Notes: generated by a model from the letters alone, not told the origin. 64,000 bases of DNA from Desulfotignum sp032250905 (GCA_032250905.1 JAVVEQ010000005.1:1-64000); one strand, 5' to 3'; shown: positions 35,267-45,597, counted from the first letter of the stretch. Made by a program: numbers and translations.

Positions 35267-38200
35267 GTGAGCAACTTGACTATTAAAAAGATACTTTTAT
35301 TTGCCGGCGCCGGGCTGCTGCTCTTTGTTGCGGCCCTGATTGCAGGTATTTGCGGCTACAGCCGGACGCCACATGCAAGAAACCTGGTGGTGGATCAGAT
35401 CAACGCCACTATTCCCGGCACACTTTCCGCCGGACAGATCCAGCTGTTGTCCGGGGGCGCATTGATCCGGCTGAAAAATATTCAGCTGTTGGATCCTGAA
35501 GAAACCCCCTGCCTGGCATTTGATTCACTGGTTGTGCAGATACGGTGGGGCGCGTTGCTTGACAAGGTTCTGGAGGTCAGCCATTTTCAGATCGATGGAC
35601 TGAACCTGGATCTGACAGCGGATGCAAACGGTAAAATTAACCTTCTGGATGCGCTGGTGGCCGGTGATGGCATACCGGATGAGCGTCAGGAAAAGGATGT
35701 GTCCCGGGCGGGCCTGCCATTGAATGTGGAAATTAAAACAGCACAGATCACCCGCAGTACAGTGTCATTTTCAGATCCTGAAAGCACGGTTCTGGTCGGA
35801 TCTCTGGAAATGACGCTGACGGGTGTGGATCTGCAGCAGATGTCCGGGGCTGTGGCCGTTGAGTTGGGGGATATGGTGTTTTCCAGTGCCCGGGAAACCC
35901 TGGACGCCGAATCCTTGAGCCTTTTCGCTTCAGTGAAGGAAAAAACATCCGGCAGTTTTCAGATGGATCTGAATTCTTCGGTGGGTGTGCTGACGGCATC
36001 CGGTTCTGTCAACGATCTGTTTGATGATCCGCAGGTGGATCTGACAGCTGATCTGACAACGGATCTGACGGCAGTTTCTCAACTGTTCTCTGACAGTTCT
36101 GATCTGGGCGGTACTATCCATGTGACCCTTTCCAGTCACGGCCCTGTCAACGATCCGGTGGCAAAGCTTCGGGCTACAGGACAGCAGCTCGCCATGGGAC
36201 CGGATATTCAGGATGGCCGCCTGGACATTGCCGTGGATCTGGCACAGCGGGTGTTAACCCTTGATCCGGCGCAGGTAAGCCTGCTGGGAATCACCACGAC
36301 CGTTTCAGGATCAACCGATCTGTCACAGGTGTTTCCGGATGGATTTATGCATCCGGCTCAGGATATGGACAAGTTGTCTTATTCCCTGTCTTTCAACCAG
36401 ACAGGCGGTGATTTCAAACAGCTGACCCCATGGATTCCGGGATTTTCAGGTCAATTTTCTTCCCGGGGCCGGGTTCAGGGGCGGGGTGTGTCTGTGGACA
36501 CCCTGACCGCCGGCTACGAACTGACCTCGATTTTCAAAGGATTTAAACAGGATCAGGCAGACATCGATCCCCTGGACCTTGATATTCAGGTGTCAGGAGA
36601 TATCGACAACCGGCTGCTGACCCTGGATCAACTGACGGTGGGGACCCTTCCGGCACAGGTGAAAGGGTCAGGAACATATCATCTCACCGATCAGGTGCTG
36701 GACATGGATGTCACTGTGTCGTCCAATGATCTGAATACCGCCACCCAGGCGTTCGGGCTGTTTCCGGCCCGGGGGCGGGTGAGTGCCGTGATTCAGGCCC
36801 GGGGACCGGTGAGCGGCCCGGAGATTGTCGCTGTCCTGGAAGGACGTGACCTCGGGGCTGCCGGAATGAGTGTGGACCGGCTGGATCTCAAGGCAACTCT
36901 GGACCGCCAGGGGAAAGCCACGCTGGAGGATCTCACGGTTCAGGGCCCGGGGCTGGACCTGGCGGCCTCGGGGGCGGCCGATCTGTTTGATACGGGGTTT
37001 GCGCTGAAAAAACAGATCCAGGCGACCTTAAAAGCGAAGGGAAAGGTCCGGCCGGAAACCGTGCTGGCAGAGACAGAAACGGGAGTGAATTCCCGTTTTC
37101 CGGACACCGATGCCGCGTTTGACCTCAAAGCCCGGATAGCGTATGACATGGGCACGACAGTGGCCATCTCAGATGTCGCGGATATCACCATCCCGCAACA
37201 GAAAATGGCGGCCAGGATCGATCTGAACGATACCCGGGTTTCCCTGTACCTGGAAGACCTGGTAGACATCACCGGTGATCTGGATATGAAAACATCCGAA
37301 TATGCTGTTGATGCGAATTTCAAGGCCGGAGAATTCAGTGCACTGCTGTCAGCCGCAGGAATCACCGGTATCAGCGGGGGGGTAGAGGGCTGGTTCCGGT
37401 CCACCGGCACTCTGCCGGAAGATCTGACCGCACCCCTTGAAAAGCACCTGGCCGCTGTCAAAGGGAGTGTGACCATTGAGGCGGATGTCTCCGGTACGGT
37501 CAACCAGCCGGATTTCAATGCCGTCGTGGACCTTAAGGACCTGGCCTGGCAGCCGGCAGGGCTTCAGCTGGCGATTGCCGATTTAAACGGTCGCATGATT
37601 CTGTCTCCCTACCGGCTGACGATTCAGGAGATGACCACCCGGGTCAATCAGGGCCGCATGACACTGAATGGAGAGGCAGTGGTAAATTTTGGGGATGCAA
37701 ACATCCCTGTCTTTGAAAAAAAAATGAAAGCGGTCACCGCGACTTTGTCAGTTGAAGGCAGCGATATCACCCTGCCGGTGGCTGACAGTGGTACTGAAAC
37801 CGTGTGGGTGGAGTCTCTGGACTCATCGCTGAACCTGCGGCTGGATTTTTCACAGAACCAGACAACAGATGCGGCCGGCAGGAGTGATTCCGGTTCGGGC
37901 CGCAGGATTCCGGCCCGATCGATTCTGGCGGTGCTGGGATTGAACCGGCCGGATCAAAAGGGACTGGATCTGTCTGTGACTTTAGATCAGAGCATCGGTC
38001 TGAAGGCAGCATTCACTCCGGAAACCTCGCAATTTGATGTCAAGGGTACCTTTTCTGCCACGCCGCTCGGGCCGTTTCTTGAAACCGCCGGAATTTTTGG
38101 TATTCTGGGACAGATTGACGGGCAGTTGCAGACCCGGGGGCGGCTGGATATGAACCTGCCGCCGCAACTTGGCGAACACCTGAAGCCTGCGGCCGGTACC

Positions 38201-39403
38201 CTGAAGGTTGAAGCCGATGTGGCCGGATCGTTTTCAGCGCCGGAGGTGAATGCCCGGATAACGCTGGACGGGCTGCGGTATCCAGTTCCGGAAGCCGGGC
38301 TGGTGGTGTCGGATTTCAACGGAACGGCAACCCTTTCCAATGACCGGCTGGAAATAACCTCTCTGGCAGCGAATCTGAATCAGGGGACTTTGGAGATATC
38401 CGGTGACCTGGGACTGGAAAATTTCATGCCGGTGACCGGACAGGCCAGGGTGGTGACCCAAAATGTCAGAATATCGGTGGAAGATACCCTGGAGACGGCA
38501 TTCAATACGGATCTGACTTTTTCCGGATCCCGGGAGAAAGCCAGGCTGACCGGCACGGTGGAAATGATTCACGGGGAATATTACCGGGACTTTGCGTTTG
38601 ATCTGGCCGAGGCTCTGGAGAGCCGGAAAATGGGGTCTGTCAACCCGGTTGATACGCCTTCGGATCCGGGAGCCCCTTCGTTTATTGAAAATATGGGCCT
38701 GAATATTGACCTGAATTACAGAGACCCTTTCATACTGGATAACAACCTGGCCTTTATCATGGTGGAGCCGGATCTGAAAATTACCGGCACGGCCCGTCAA
38801 CCGGTTATCACCGGAAGGGCCGATATCCCTGAAGGAACCGTGGTTTACCAGAAGCGTCAGTTTGACATTGAAACAGGGATCATCGATTTTGTGGATCCAT
38901 TTAAAATTGATCCGAAAATCACCCTCAAGGCCAGCACCGTGATTCGGGACTGGGTCATTTATATGGATGTCAGCGGCAAAACAGACAACCTCAGGTTCAG
39001 GTTGTATTCCGATCCCGCGGAAACCCATGAAGATATCCTGTCTTTGCTGGTCATGGGCAAGACCACAAAGGAACTGGGCAAAGGGGGCGGGACTTTTACG
39101 GGAATTCTGGCGGACCGGGCATCGGAAATGGTCGGCAGGGAAGTGGCCGCATCCACGCCGCTGGATACGTTCAAACTCGGATATGACGAATCCGGAGGAC
39201 AGGGGGGCAGTGTCAGTGTCACCATGGGAAAGAAATTGTCGGACCGGCTGGAGGTGATCTATTCCATGGACACGGAAGACCAGGAAACCGTCCATACCAA
39301 TGCCGCGGAATATAAAATGCTGGAAAATGTCATCCTCAGAGCATTTAACGATTCACAAGGGGATTTTGGAACCGAAGTCACCCTGAAACTGGAGTTCAGA
39401 TAG
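35267..39403 (+). CDS. tamB: TamB-family translocation/assembly protein
   Basis: 1378 residues, in the range of TamB (about 1260). A single N-terminal membrane anchor (KKILLFAGAGLLLFVAALIAGICG) is followed by a very long beta-rich, repeat-like AsmA/TamB body and the C-terminal DUF490 (PF04357) domain with ILSLLVMGKTTKEL. GTG start. It likely forms the periplasm-spanning groove for lipid transfer or autotransporter assembly together with the BamA-type protein encoded 2 bases downstream. This pairing and gene order are the usual TAM arrangement (here B before A). Confidence 0.88.
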   Translation: MSNLTIKKILLFAGAGLLLFVAALIAGICGYSRTPHARNLVVDQINATIPGTLSAGQIQLLSGGALIRLKNIQLLDPEETPCLAFDSLVVQIRWGALLDKVLEVSHFQIDGLNLDLTADANGKINLLDALVAGDGIPDERQEKDVSRAGLPLNVEIKTAQITRSTVSFSDPESTVLVGSLEMTLTGVDLQQMSGAVAVELGDMVFSSARETLDAESLSLFASVKEKTSGSFQMDLNSSVGVLTASGSVNDLFDDPQVDLTADLTTDLTAVSQLFSDSSDLGGTIHVTLSSHGPVNDPVAKLRATGQQLAMGPDIQDGRLDIAVDLAQRVLTLDPAQVSLLGITTTVSGSTDLSQVFPDGFMHPAQDMDKLSYSLSFNQTGGDFKQLTPWIPGFSGQFSSRGRVQGRGVSVDTLTAGYELTSIFKGFKQDQADIDPLDLDIQVSGDIDNRLLTLDQLTVGTLPAQVKGSGTYHLTDQVLDMDVTVSSNDLNTATQAFGLFPARGRVSAVIQARGPVSGPEIVAVLEGRDLGAAGMSVDRLDLKATLDRQGKATLEDLTVQGPGLDLAASGAADLFDTGFALKKQIQATLKAKGKVRPETVLAETETGVNSRFPDTDAAFDLKARIAYDMGTTVAISDVADITIPQQKMAARIDLNDTRVSLYLEDLVDITGDLDMKTSEYAVDANFKAGEFSALLSAAGITGISGGVEGWFRSTGTLPEDLTAPLEKHLAAVKGSVTIEADVSGTVNQPDFNAVVDLKDLAWQPAGLQLAIADLNGRMILSPYRLTIQEMTTRVNQGRMTLNGEAVVNFGDANIPVFEKKMKAVTATLSVEGSDITLPVADSGTETVWVESLDSSLNLRLDFSQNQTTDAAGRSDSGSGRRIPARSILAVLGLNRPDQKGLDLSVTLDQSIGLKAAFTPETSQFDVKGTFSATPLGPFLETAGIFGILGQIDGQLQTRGRLDMNLPPQLGEHLKPAAGTLKVEADVAGSFSAPEVNARITLDGLRYPVPEAGLVVSDFNGTATLSNDRLEITSLAANLNQGTLEISGDLGLENFMPVTGQARVVTQNVRISVEDTLETAFNTDLTFSGSREKARLTGTVEMIHGEYYRDFAFDLAEALESRKMGSVNPVDTPSDPGAPSFIENMGLNIDLNYRDPFILDNNLAFIMVEPDLKITGTARQPVITGRADIPEGTVVYQKRQFDIETGIIDFVDPFKIDPKITLKASTVIRDWVIYMDVSGKTDNLRFRLYSDPAETHEDILSLLVMGKTTKELGKGGGTFTGILADRASEMVGREVAASTPLDTFKLGYDESGGQGGSVSVTMGKKLSDRLEVIYSMDTEDQETVHTNAAEYKMLENVILRAFNDSQGDFGTEVTLKLEFR

Positions 39404-39405
39404 AT

Positions 39406-42249
39406 GTGATGAAAACAGAAAATATGATGGACAGATCAGGAAAGCGGCTGATAACCCGGTGCCGGATGATGGTGTTCTCATTGGTGATCCCGGTGATGGC
39501 AGGGATGTTCATGCTGGCCACCTTGGCCCATGCGCAGATGAATCAGCCGATGATTGAAAATATCGATGTGGACATTTTGGGCGGCACACCCGAGCGGCAG
39601 GCAAAACTGCTCTCAATGGCCACCCGGATGGTTCAGTTGCAACCGGGTGACCGGTTCGATGCCACGGCTCTGGATACGACACTCTCACTGTTGAAACAGT
39701 CCGGGCAGTTCAGTGCCATTGATATACCTGACCCGGAGCTGGATGCAGCATCCACTTCACTGGTCATCCGGTTGACCCCGGTGATGCTGGTCAGGAGCAT
39801 CGAGGTGGACGGTGCATTTCCCGTGTTTAGCCAGGCTATTGTCAGGACCACGGATTACCGGGTAGGCGGTCCGTTTTATCCGGATCAGGTGGAAAAAAAC
39901 ACCCAGGCGGTGAAATCCGTGATGAAGGAAAAAGGGTTTGTGGATGCCCAGGTTCATATCCGCACGGAAACCGCGGACAGCCTGGAGATGAATGTGTTTA
40001 TCGAGGTGGAAAAAAATGATCCGCTTCGGATTGTTGACATTGGAATCAAGGGCAACCATGCGTTTTCCGATACCCGGCTGAAAATGCGCATGGACTCCTA
40101 TCAGCTGCCGCTGTTTTTCTGGAGTCGGGGGGAAAGAACCGTTAAAGATGAAGTGGAAAAAGATGTCAAGGATCTGCTGTCTTTTTACCGGAAAAAAGGA
40201 TTTGTTGAAGCCAAAGTCGATTTCGACCTGCAGACGGATGAGGCACAGAAGATCAGCCGGCTTTCGATCCATATTGATGAAGGACCGAAATACCGGGTGT
40301 CTTTTTCCGGGAACCGGGAATTCAGCGACCGGATACTGAAAAAAGATTTGACTATCTGGTCAAAGGGAAACCGAAATGATTTCGGGCTCAAGCGCAGCGT
40401 CAAAAAAATCAGGGACAGATATCAGAAAGCGGGTTACAGGGACTGTGAGGTGGATTTCACCGTGGAAACCGGATCTGACGATCAAACACCGGTGAAGAAC
40501 GTTCTGATCCGAATTCAGGAAAACACGCGGTATCTGGTGGGTACCACAACGATCAAAGGTGCGGCCGCCCTGGATGAAAAAGTCCTGTCATCTCATCTCA
40601 ATACCCGGGAAAAAGGCATGTTTTATGACGGGCCCTTTGTCGAAAACATGCCGGAATCGGACCGTCAGACTCTGGAAAATATATACAGGAGCCAGGGGTT
40701 TGCAAACGTGCAGGTATCTGAAGATGTTACATGGAATACGCCGGATGAAAAAAATCGGCAGGTAGCGGATGTGGTGTTTGATGTGACAGAAGGGTATCGC
40801 AAACAGGTCACAGCGGTTGTGTTTGAAGGAATTCCGGAAGGCGTTGAGCCGGAGGCGTTTTATCAGGCGATTGACACCCGGAAAAATGCGTTTTATCAGC
40901 CGTCTCAGCTGAATGACGACCGGATCGCGATTCTGTCCTTATTGGGTGAAAAAGGGTATATTTACGCAGAAGTCACACCCCGGACCGAACCGGATGGCAG
41001 AGACTGCAGGGTCATCTTCCATGTGTCGCCCGGCCGGTTGGCTGAGGTGGAAGGGGTCTGGGTGTTTGGTAATTTCGATACCAGAGAGGATGTCATCCTT
41101 CGGCACAATACCCTGGAACAGGGTGACCCGGTTTCTTTAAACGGGTTTTTGACCCTTCAAAACGATATCCGCGATCTCCAGTGCCTGAAACGGGCAAATT
41201 TTAAAACCGTCGGCATTCAGGAAAAAATGGACTCTGTTTTTTTTACCGCGCAAGTGGAAGAGAAAAAACCCTGGTTTCTGGAAATCAGCATCGGTTATGA
41301 CACGTCCAAAGACACCTATCTTGGGGTGTCCGCCGGCAACCGTAATTGGCTGGGAACCAATCGGAGACTGTATCTGGATGCCGAAGTATCCGGTGTGGGG
41401 CATGAAGCCATTCTGGGGGTCACGGATTATGATTTTTTATCCAGCCGGATCTACTCGGATATAAATGTCTATATATCTGAAGAGGAACTCAAAAATCAGA
41501 CTTTTGGGACCCGTAAATATGGGTCGTCCCTGATGTTTGAAAAGCAGCTGACCCAAAAGCTGACCTTGGGAACCAATTTCGGTCTGGAATCCCGGGAGCA
41601 GTATGCCACTGGAAAAAAAAGCGATGTCAACCCCGATGTCTATGCAGCCCGCGGCATTCTGGCAGCCACCCCTTTTGTGACCTGGTCGTCGGTGGACTCT
41701 TATGCCCGGCCGACCCGGGGGTTTTATCTAAACGCTTCTGCCGGATACACCCGGGATATCTTCGAGGATCTGGACAATTTCATGAAATACCAGGTCACGG
41801 CCAAATATTATACACAGCCTTTTTCCAGGGTGGTCCTGGCCTTTCAGGCCATATACGGTATGCTGCAGAATTTTTCTTCGGATGCGCTTCTGCCGGATGA
41901 TCAATTGTTTTATCTGGGGGGGCTTTCAGATGTGCGCGGGTTTGATGAAAATGAGTTGATGGTGGATGCTTTCGGGGATCCTGTGGGGGGGAAAACACAG
42001 ATGGCCGGTTCCATCGAGGCCCGGATTGATTTAGGCGGTAACCTGGAGCTCCCGGTTTTTGTGGATGCCGGAACCCTGCGGGATACCACAAGAGACGGTG
42101 GTGATGAAAGGATCAAGTATACGGTTGGATCCGGCCTTCGGTATATGACGCCGGTCGGGCCGGTCGGGTTGGTTTACGGATACAGGCTGAATCCTGAAAC
42201 CGGCGAGGATTCGGGCCGTGTTCATTTTTCGATTGGATACACGTTCTAA
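39406..42249 (+). CDS. tamA: BamA/TamA-family outer-membrane beta-barrel protein with multiple POTRA domains
   Basis: 947 residues, longer than TamA (577) or BamA (about 800). A signal peptide (LVIPVMAGMFMLATLAHA) is followed by an extended series of POTRA modules (for example VDIGIKGNHAFSDTRLKMR and SIEVDGAFPVFSQAIVRTT). The C-terminal Omp85 barrel starts at about residue 610 and ends in the aromatic FSIGYTF, typical of outer-membrane barrels. It is operonic with tamB, so the TamA role is favoured over the essential BamA. Confidence 0.88.
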   Translation: MMKTENMMDRSGKRLITRCRMMVFSLVIPVMAGMFMLATLAHAQMNQPMIENIDVDILGGTPERQAKLLSMATRMVQLQPGDRFDATALDTTLSLLKQSGQFSAIDIPDPELDAASTSLVIRLTPVMLVRSIEVDGAFPVFSQAIVRTTDYRVGGPFYPDQVEKNTQAVKSVMKEKGFVDAQVHIRTETADSLEMNVFIEVEKNDPLRIVDIGIKGNHAFSDTRLKMRMDSYQLPLFFWSRGERTVKDEVEKDVKDLLSFYRKKGFVEAKVDFDLQTDEAQKISRLSIHIDEGPKYRVSFSGNREFSDRILKKDLTIWSKGNRNDFGLKRSVKKIRDRYQKAGYRDCEVDFTVETGSDDQTPVKNVLIRIQENTRYLVGTTTIKGAAALDEKVLSSHLNTREKGMFYDGPFVENMPESDRQTLENIYRSQGFANVQVSEDVTWNTPDEKNRQVADVVFDVTEGYRKQVTAVVFEGIPEGVEPEAFYQAIDTRKNAFYQPSQLNDDRIAILSLLGEKGYIYAEVTPRTEPDGRDCRVIFHVSPGRLAEVEGVWVFGNFDTREDVILRHNTLEQGDPVSLNGFLTLQNDIRDLQCLKRANFKTVGIQEKMDSVFFTAQVEEKKPWFLEISIGYDTSKDTYLGVSAGNRNWLGTNRRLYLDAEVSGVGHEAILGVTDYDFLSSRIYSDINVYISEEELKNQTFGTRKYGSSLMFEKQLTQKLTLGTNFGLESREQYATGKKSDVNPDVYAARGILAATPFVTWSSVDSYARPTRGFYLNASAGYTRDIFEDLDNFMKYQVTAKYYTQPFSRVVLAFQAIYGMLQNFSSDALLPDDQLFYLGGLSDVRGFDENELMVDAFGDPVGGKTQMAGSIEARIDLGGNLELPVFVDAGTLRDTTRDGGDERIKYTVGSGLRYMTPVGPVGLVYGYRLNPETGEDSGRVHFSIGYTF

Positions 42250-42253
42250 AGAG

Positions 42254-42294
42254 AAGAAGGCCGGCATATCCGGTAACGGAATGCCGGCCTTCTT
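42254..42294. terminator. Bidirectional rho-independent-type terminator between tamA and dctM
   Basis: A 14-bp perfect stem (42254-42267 with 42281-42294, core AAGGCCGGCAT) and a 13-base loop lie between two convergent genes. A-rich and T-rich flanks lie on either side, suiting termination of both operons. Confidence 0.8.
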
Positions 42295-42317
42295 TCACGA
42301 ACCGGGAGCATCAGGGG

Positions 42318-43634
42318 TCAGTACATGAGGTTGGGCAGATACATGATGATCTGTGGGAAAAGAATCAAAATGAATACACCAATGATCACGGCGATGAGAA
42401 ACGGAAAAATCCCTTTGAAGATTTTTTCCAGGGGAACCCCTTCATCCAGGACATTTTTTGCCACCCCGTAGACCACATATACATTAATGCCCACCGGCGG
42501 AGTGATCACTCCCATTTCTGTAACCATGACGATGATGATGCCGAACCAGATCGGATCATATCCCAGTTCCATAACTACCGGAAAGAAGATGGGTACGGTG
42601 AGGGTGACAAAAGCCAGGGCATCCATGAAACATCCGCCGAAAAAATAGATGAGAAGGATCACGCCCAGAACCAGTACCGGCGCTATTTCCAGACCGGACA
42701 CCCAACCGGCGATTTCAAAAGGAATCCGGGTCACTGCCAGAAATTTGCCGAAAATCACGGCACCGGCAATGAGCATGAGCACCATGCAGGAGGTCCGCAG
42801 CGTCTCCATCAAGGATTTGACGAATCCTTTCCAGGTGATCTGCCGCCGGATCACCCCGATGAGCAGCACACCAAATGCCCCAATGGCAGCCGCTTCTGTA
42901 GGTGTGAACAACCCGATGAAAATACCGCCGATGACCAGGACAAAAACGATCAGGGTTTCTGTCAATCCCAGCAGGGATCTCAGTTTTTGAGGCCAGGAAA
43001 AATGTTCTCCTCTGGGGCCCTGGTCCGGTGAGATACGGCAGCGGATGTAGATGCAGATAATGAACAACAGGGTAACCAGCAGTGCCGGAAATATACCGGC
43101 CACAAAAAGGGCTCCGATGGATTGTTCCGTCAGAATACCATAAATAATGAGTACCACGGACGGAGGCATGATCATGCCGATCCCACCGCCGGATGCGACG
43201 GATCCGGTGGCCAGCTCATCGTCATAATTGTACCGTCTCATTTCCGGCAGACCTACAGTGGCCATGGTGGCGGCGGTGGCCGGGCTGGACCCGCACACGG
43301 CGCCGAATGCGGTACAGGCGGTAACCGTTGCCATGGCCAGTCCGCCCCGGATACTGCCCAGAAATTTGTATCCCGCGTCATACAATCGTTTGCTGATCCC
43401 GGAGTTAAATCCCAGCTGTCCCATGAGAATGAACAGCGGAATGGTTGTCAGATCATAGGAATCAAAGGTTTCATAGATGTTCCTGGACAAAAGGACCAGG
43501 CCGGCATCCGTGCTGATCACGATGGAAAATCCCACAAACCCCACGGTGGCCATGACAAACGCAACAGGCATCCGTGTCAGAAACATGAGAATCATGAAAA
43601 GGATACCGATGATGCCAATAAGTGTCGGGTTCAT
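42318..43634 (-). CDS. dctM: TRAP transporter large permease (DctM family)
   Basis: 438 residues, the standard DctM size, with about 12 membrane helices. Typical family motifs are ACTAFGAVCGSSPATAATMA and SGGGIGMIMPPS. It couples sodium-driven import to the binding protein. Its start overlaps dctQ by 4 bases (ATGA). Confidence 0.93.
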   Translation of the reverse strand: MNPTLIGIIGILFMILMFLTRMPVAFVMATVGFVGFSIVISTDAGLVLLSRNIYETFDSYDLTTIPLFILMGQLGFNSGISKRLYDAGYKFLGSIRGGLAMATVTACTAFGAVCGSSPATAATMATVGLPEMRRYNYDDELATGSVASGGGIGMIMPPSVVLIIYGILTEQSIGALFVAGIFPALLVTLLFIICIYIRCRISPDQGPRGEHFSWPQKLRSLLGLTETLIVFVLVIGGIFIGLFTPTEAAAIGAFGVLLIGVIRRQITWKGFVKSLMETLRTSCMVLMLIAGAVIFGKFLAVTRIPFEIAGWVSGLEIAPVLVLGVILLIYFFGGCFMDALAFVTLTVPIFFPVVMELGYDPIWFGIIIVMVTEMGVITPPVGINVYVVYGVAKNVLDEGVPLEKIFKGIFPFLIAVIIGVFILILFPQIIMYLPNLMY

Positions 43635-44125
43635 TTTTTACTCATCTTTCTTATTTTCGTTATGTCTTGAACAATGGCTTCCAAAATGGTCACGGTGAAA
43701 ACCAGCAGCCCGAAAAACAGCAGATATACAATATAGTAGATGGGAAATTCCAGATTCATGGATACTTCACCGGTATGATAAATGTCTTCCGCATACAGAA
43801 ACATCTGCCAGGTGATCAGAATAAACAGGATCAGTGTCAGGGTCCTGGTGAAAATATCGATCCCGATCTGGGTTTTTTCAGACAGCAGCCGGACCAGAAT
43901 TTCCACCCCCACGTGGCCATCCATTCTGTAGGTATAGGGCAGGGCGGCAGCCACGACAATGGTTGCCAGAAATCCCACCAGTTCCACGGAACCGAAAATC
44001 GGAGATTTGAAAAACCGGCCGATGACATCCACCACCGTCAGCATCATCATGACGGTTAGGGCGATGGCGCCGATCAGTTTCAGCAAATCGGAAAATTTGT
44101 TCAACGCCTGGGAAATAACACGCAT
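43631..44125 (-). CDS. dctQ: TRAP transporter small permease (DctQ family)
   Basis: 164 residues with four membrane helices. The DctQ signature region VELVGFLATIVVAAALPYTYRMDGHVGVEIL is present. It lies between dctP (124 bases upstream) and dctM (overlapping). Confidence 0.9.
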   Translation of the reverse strand: MRVISQALNKFSDLLKLIGAIALTVMMMLTVVDVIGRFFKSPIFGSVELVGFLATIVVAAALPYTYRMDGHVGVEILVRLLSEKTQIGIDIFTRTLTLILFILITWQMFLYAEDIYHTGEVSMNLEFPIYYIVYLLFFGLLVFTVTILEAIVQDITKIRKMSKK

Positions 44126-44181
44126 AATTCATCCTGTTTTTGGGTTAATCGGTTTTAATGCCAGGGTTGTCAGGCATCAGG

Positions 44182-44243
44182 CAGCCCGGCGGAAAACATC
44201 CGGCCGGGCTGTCAGTCAGGGTGCCGGATTATCGAAACCGGCA
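44182..44243 (-). promoter_or_regulatory. Two intercistronic hairpins between dctP and dctQ
   Basis: A 9-bp stem (44182-44190 with 44203-44211, CAGCCCGGC/GCCGGGCTG) and a 6-bp stem (44222-44227 with 44238-44243, TGCCGG/CCGGCA) lie in the 124-base gap. There is no T-tract. Such hairpins commonly stabilise the upstream binding-protein message so that it exceeds the permease message; that role is inferred. Confidence 0.5.
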
Positions 44244-44249
44244 TGCTTG

Positions 44250-45245
44250 TTATAGATTGGCTTTGATATAGTCTACAATGGCCTGTCCGTCGATATTTTT
44301 TTCAGAGGCGCTTTTGATGTAGTCATCAATCACGCTGGCTGCCTTTTCTGCCCAGATTTTAGACTGTTCATCCGACTGGGGAATGACTTTCCCCCCTTTT
44401 TCCAGAAAGAAGGCCATGCCCTCTTCGTCAGATTCATCCCATGCCTGTCCGTGTTTCAGAGCGAATTCCGCGTTGATTTCCCGAATGGTTTTCTGCTGTT
44501 CGGAGGTCAGACTGTTCCATTTGTCCTTGTTCATGAATACAGCAAAGGTGGTGGTATAGGCGGTGGAAAAGTTCTGTGTCATGAAGGAGACCACTTCCCC
44601 TACTTTCCAGCCCTTATTGGTTTCCACCGGGTGCATGGATCCATCCACCACGCCCTTTTGCAGCATCTGATAGGTTTCACCCATGGATTTTCCCACAGGT
44701 GATCCGCCCAGAGCCGCCACTACCTTACCGCTGGTGCCGGTACCCCTGATTTTCATTCCCTTGAAATCATCCAGGGTTCTCACTTCCTTGTCCCGGGTAT
44801 GGAGCAGTCCGGGGCCGTGGGCGTGGAGAAACATCAATTCCGAGTCCTTGAATTCTTCGGGGTCAAATTTTTCCAATACACCATTGGCAACATTGGTGGC
44901 CTGGACACCGGATGTATATCCCATGGGCAGGTCAATGGCTGCGGCAACAGGAAAACGTCCTCTGGAATAGGCCAGGACCGTCATACCGATATCGGCAATT
45001 CCCTGGACCACGCCGTCATATGTCTGGGGCGCCTTGGTCAGGGTACCGGCAGGGAAATAATTGATGGTGATCTCACCGTTGGTACGGGATTCCACTTCTT
45101 TGATCCATGCTTCAGCCAGCTGGCTCTGGATATGGGTGGGGGGGAAAAAATTGGAATAGGTGAGCTGTGTTTTGGCCGTAGCATTCAGGGTAAAGAAAGT
45201 GCAAAAACAAAAAACAAGTAACGCCGGGATTGTAAACCTTTTCAT
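44250..45245 (-). CDS. dctP: TRAP transporter substrate-binding protein (DctP family)
   Basis: 331 residues from ATG 45245, chosen because AGGAGG lies just upstream and the signal peptide (KRFTIPALLVFCFCTFFTLNATA) begins there. The frame is open further upstream to 45458, but that part lacks protein character. The DctP fold is clear (SNFFPPTHIQSQLAEAWIKEVE, MKIRGTGTSGKVVAALGGSP, QMLQKGVVDGSMHPVET). Its Arg (about residue 150) is the usual carboxylate anchor, so an organic acid ligand is likely. Divergent from the bam operon and sharing a palindromic site with it, so an aromatic acid is a good candidate cargo. Confidence 0.9.
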   Translation of the reverse strand: MKRFTIPALLVFCFCTFFTLNATAKTQLTYSNFFPPTHIQSQLAEAWIKEVESRTNGEITINYFPAGTLTKAPQTYDGVVQGIADIGMTVLAYSRGRFPVAAAIDLPMGYTSGVQATNVANGVLEKFDPEEFKDSELMFLHAHGPGLLHTRDKEVRTLDDFKGMKIRGTGTSGKVVAALGGSPVGKSMGETYQMLQKGVVDGSMHPVETNKGWKVGEVVSFMTQNFSTAYTTTFAVFMNKDKWNSLTSEQQKTIREINAEFALKHGQAWDESDEEGMAFFLEKGGKVIPQSDEQSKIWAEKAASVIDDYIKSASEKNIDGQAIVDYIKANL

Positions 45246-45339
45246 CTTGTGGACCTCCTGAAAAATGGGTTCTGAAAAAGGGAAAAATAGTAAACGATAT
45301 ACGGGAAGCACCCACCTCCTTTCGTTTTGGAGATTTAGT

Positions 45340-45352
45340 GTTACAATGTAAC
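45340..45352. promoter_or_regulatory. Palindromic operator at dctP promoter
   Basis: GTTACAATGTAAC is a perfect 6-1-6 palindrome centred about 30 bases downstream of the dctP -10 box, where a repressor would block transcription. A near copy lies in the bam promoter (45682-45694). Confidence 0.55.
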
Positions 45353-45374
45353 TATAATTAAGCGGTTTGTACCC

Positions 45375-45404
45375 ACTATATTTAAAGATGAGAAACGCTG
45401 TCAA
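45375..45404 (-). promoter_or_regulatory. Promoter for the TRAP (dctPQM) operon
   Basis: On the minus strand TTGACA (45404-45399) and TATAGT (45380-45375) are separated by 18 bases. This is a strong match, about 130 bases before the dctP ATG. Confidence 0.55.
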
Positions 45405-45545
45405 GAGAAAAATACAGTTTAAAATAGAAAAACGCCGAATAATAAATTGACATATCAACTATTAATAATTTGCAACTCATACCGTTCTGTGCAATGGGAC
45501 CGATCATCGGCGTTTATGAAACATGTCCGGGAAGGATAAAAATAC

Positions 45546-45572
45546 TTGACATAGCTGTATTGTATCTATAAA
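45546..45572 (+). promoter_or_regulatory. Distal candidate promoter toward bamB
   Basis: TTGACA (45546-45551) is followed after 15 bases by TATAAA (45567-45572); TAAAGT at 45569-45574 would give 17. Its transcript would run into the hairpin and T-run at 45635-45670. Confidence 0.35.
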
Positions 45573-45597
45573 GTATCCAATAAATAGCTAACGGTGT

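Noticed and set aside
45246..45458. Extended N-terminus of DctP
   Set aside because: A strong ribosome site and a signal peptide begin at 45245. The extension covers the promoter and operator and has no protein-like character.
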